From the NCBI GenBank assembly GCA_944472135.2, contig OX235262.1, positions 39,483,804 through 39,547,803 of the forward strand: a DNA stretch of 64,000 nucleotides, written 5' to 3'. Below the pieces are notes generated by a model. It saw only the letters and a list, made by a program, of their open reading frames with translations, ran no database searches and was not told the DNA's origin. How positions within the stretch are numbered: the stretch's first letter is position 1; each line of letters opens with the position of its first letter. The position numbers and the translations under genes are program-made. The DNA comes from Trichobilharzia regenti. Lineage: Eukaryota; Platyhelminthes; Trematoda; Strigeidida; Schistosomatidae. Below, one piece after another: positions 62,210 to 64,000 of this stretch.

Positions 62210-62945
62210 ACAATAAGGAATCTAAATCATCAGTAGTATTTCCATATGAGGAAGGCACCTCGGAAACCTTACGCAGAATTCTTAACAAGGTAGGTAGGAA
62301 TAAAAGTGGTTGGCATTCAAACCCACAAACTCAATTAGAAATATGCTTTGTCGGTTAAATGATCCTGTAGAGCCTTTAAAACAAAATAACTCAGTTTATC
62401 TGATACCCTACCTGCAATGATTGTCAGGTCAAATACATAGGTCAAACTAGTAGAACAGGTGCAGTCAGACTAGCTGAACATAAAAACCTGGCAAAATCCA
62501 GATTAGTTGACCTTAGCAAGATAAGAAATCTAGAGAATAGTTCAGCTGTAGATAGCATTCACTACATGCAGTTACACATAGCCATACAATAGGATGGGAT
62601 AGGATGACAATTTTAAAATCTAATGTCACAGGATGGAGGAAGAGGTTGATAACAGAAACTTTATCTAATCAACTGCAAATACGTGTAATAGGAATGATTC
62701 AACACCTATCCACCCAGATATCTGGAAAATTCTACTACCCCTACGACGACAAATAGAAGAGAACAATGAAAACTATAAAACTCCAGTTTCGAAGTCGTGA
62801 TTATAATTGGCGATATGATTATGAAAGATTTGGTTCGAAACGTAATCCAGTAAATAATACTGTTTCGTCACTGTGTAATACATCTAGTAAACAAAATGAT
62901 ATTGAATTACTTATTACCACAGTGCCCAAGTTTAACACATATATT
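62210..62945 (+). mobile_element. Penelope-like GIY-YIG remnant
   Basis: VFPYEEGTSETLRRILNKVG, CQVKYIGQTSRTGAVRLAEH and KNLAKSRLVDLSKIRNLENS. The YIGQT of GIY-YIG is plain. Stops separate the parts and no RT is present. With the preceding minus copy it makes a second head-to-head Penelope pair. Confidence 0.78.
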
Positions 62946-63059
62946 AACTGAAAATAAGGTTGATGTATGTACTGCTTTTGTTGCAAATGTTAGTAAGTTA
63001 TAATGTCTCATATGAAAGGATTCCAGCATGGGCATTTTACTTAATCACAAGGTGTTTTT

Positions 63060-63295
63060 GTACGTCAGTGGTTTAGTGGCAGAATAATCGCCAATAATAT
63101 ACGTGGTCCGAAATCCGGCCCCCTCGGGCGACGCACTAATCAGCCTCACTTAGCCTGTAGTGAGCAAGGTAAAGACGGAAGGTTGGTTGTGAGGCTGGTA
63201 ACCTTACCCTGTGAAAAAATGCCATTGCTACAGAATCTTCAAAGCTTATGTTTGAAACCCTATTTTCCACTTGGAGTGCAGAGGAATAAAAAAGG
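63060..63295 (+). mobile_element. tRNA-like SINE, family C
   Basis: GTCAGTGGTTTAGTGGCAGA, box B-like CCGAAATCCGGCC, then TAGTGAGCAAGGTAAAGACG, GAAGGTTGGTTGTGAGGCTG, CATTGCTACAGAATCTTCAA and a GGAATAAAAAAGGAAA tail. Confidence 0.72.
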
Positions 63296-63299
63296 AAAT

Positions 63300-63640
63300 A
63301 ATGAAGTATACCTGATACAAATATTCAGTCATTTGTATCCATGATTCGAGATTTATGGACATAAGTGAAAGAAAGAATTTACAAAAGAATTTACTAAATT
63401 CACAGTGTAAATTTGTGAACTCTATGTTATTTGTTTTCATCGAGCGATTAGTTACTTATGGATTATGTTCCGTGCGATCAGAGACGTTCACCTTGATTAA
63501 TAATAATCTAAAGATCAAAAACATAAGATTAGGGTGAAGCTTTCAATCAATATTTCATTGATTCCATTCGTTATTTGACCACAACCGATTTGTAATTACA
63601 GTGATGTCATCTCGTAACCTGAAAGTATTGGCATGGTTGG
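63300..63640. other. Unassigned sequence
   Basis: No recognised feature. Confidence 0.4.
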
Positions 63641-63644
63641 TACC

Positions 63645-63825
63645 TACTACGTCGGTGGCTTGGCGGTTAGGACTCTCGTCGACCATGCACATGGTCTGGG
63701 GTTCGATCCCCTGTCGACGCACACCTGATATCAATGGTCGGCCTGCAAAATTTGGGCTACCGATAACACATGCTGAAAATTCCATACTTGTACCAAAAAT
63801 GCTGTGTGGTTTCAAGCTATAATCA
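63645..63825 (+). mobile_element. tRNA-like SINE, family B
   Basis: CGTCGGTGGCTTGGCGGTTA, GGGGTTCGATCCCCTGTCGA, CACACCTGATATCAATGGTC and AAATTTGGGCTACCGATAAC, ending GCTGTGTGGTTTCAAGC. Clean boxes A and B. Confidence 0.8.
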
Positions 63826-64000
63826 AAAGAAATATTAAATTTTACGCTGACTTTTATTTTTTAAAGAATGTAGGTTGTGTGTAGATGATGAGAGTCAACG
63901 AAATAAAATGGATCCATGTTATGTTGCACCAATCTGTGTCCATTCTTTGCTCAGATTATAATATTGGTGACTTTATTCCAGACACCACGATGCTGCATCT

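Overview
The window is AT-rich eukaryotic DNA that reads as the genome of a flatworm of the schistosome type (digenean trematode; Schistosoma or a close relative). Three things suggest this. The one conserved host gene has the schistosome intron pattern, with a run of 33-37 nt introns at the 5' end and much longer ones at the 3' end. A repeat family resembles the schistosome Sm-alpha hammerhead-ribozyme SINE. The rest is almost entirely RTE-like, CR1/jockey-like, Penelope-like, Ty3/Gypsy and BEL/Pao retroelements. No bacterial-style genes, rRNA genes, CRISPR arrays or convincing functional tRNA genes were seen.

Layout. About 0.8-11.6 kb (minus strand) holds the first ten exons (477 codons) of STT3A, the catalytic subunit of the oligosaccharyltransferase that N-glycosylates secretory proteins in the ER. 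Its C-terminal half lies off the left edge. Introns 7 and 9 are filled with truncated RTE tails and a tRNA-like SINE. About 12-16.1 kb is a nearly full-length but broken and rearranged RTE element (endonuclease plus RT). 17.4-18.9 kb and 23.2-24.4 kb hold decayed CR1/jockey-like elements, and 19.5-21.9 kb a second RTE-like family.

24.57-27.6 kb is a nest. A 2.7-kb Ty3/Gypsy element with two apparently identical 279-bp LTRs, a 4-bp target duplication and no RT/RNase H sits inside a BEL/Pao LTR. A second BEL/Pao copy with gag (29.1-31.4 kb, minus) supplies the matching uninterrupted LTR. Around 31.4-34.9 kb lie copies of a hammerhead-bearing, tRNA-headed repeat, including a tandem pair with a 402-nt period. 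One fragment there is flanked by 15-bp duplications and begins almost exactly at the predicted ribozyme cleavage site.

39.9-40.25 kb is a solo LTR. 40.85-44.76 kb is a giant inverted repeat: two 1.82-kb Penelope-like arms, head to head around a 217-nt spacer, with one 13-bp direct repeat flanking the pair. 45-64 kb is a mosaic of RTE tails, hammerhead SINEs, other tRNA-like SINEs and four more Penelope (GIY-YIG) remnants, one of which is also a head-to-head inverted pair.

Functionally, only STT3A is a credible cellular gene; one further possible exon is flagged at 33.4 kb. The elements probably depend on each other: SINEs and internally deleted elements need the enzymes of RTE, Penelope or Gypsy relatives elsewhere in the genome.
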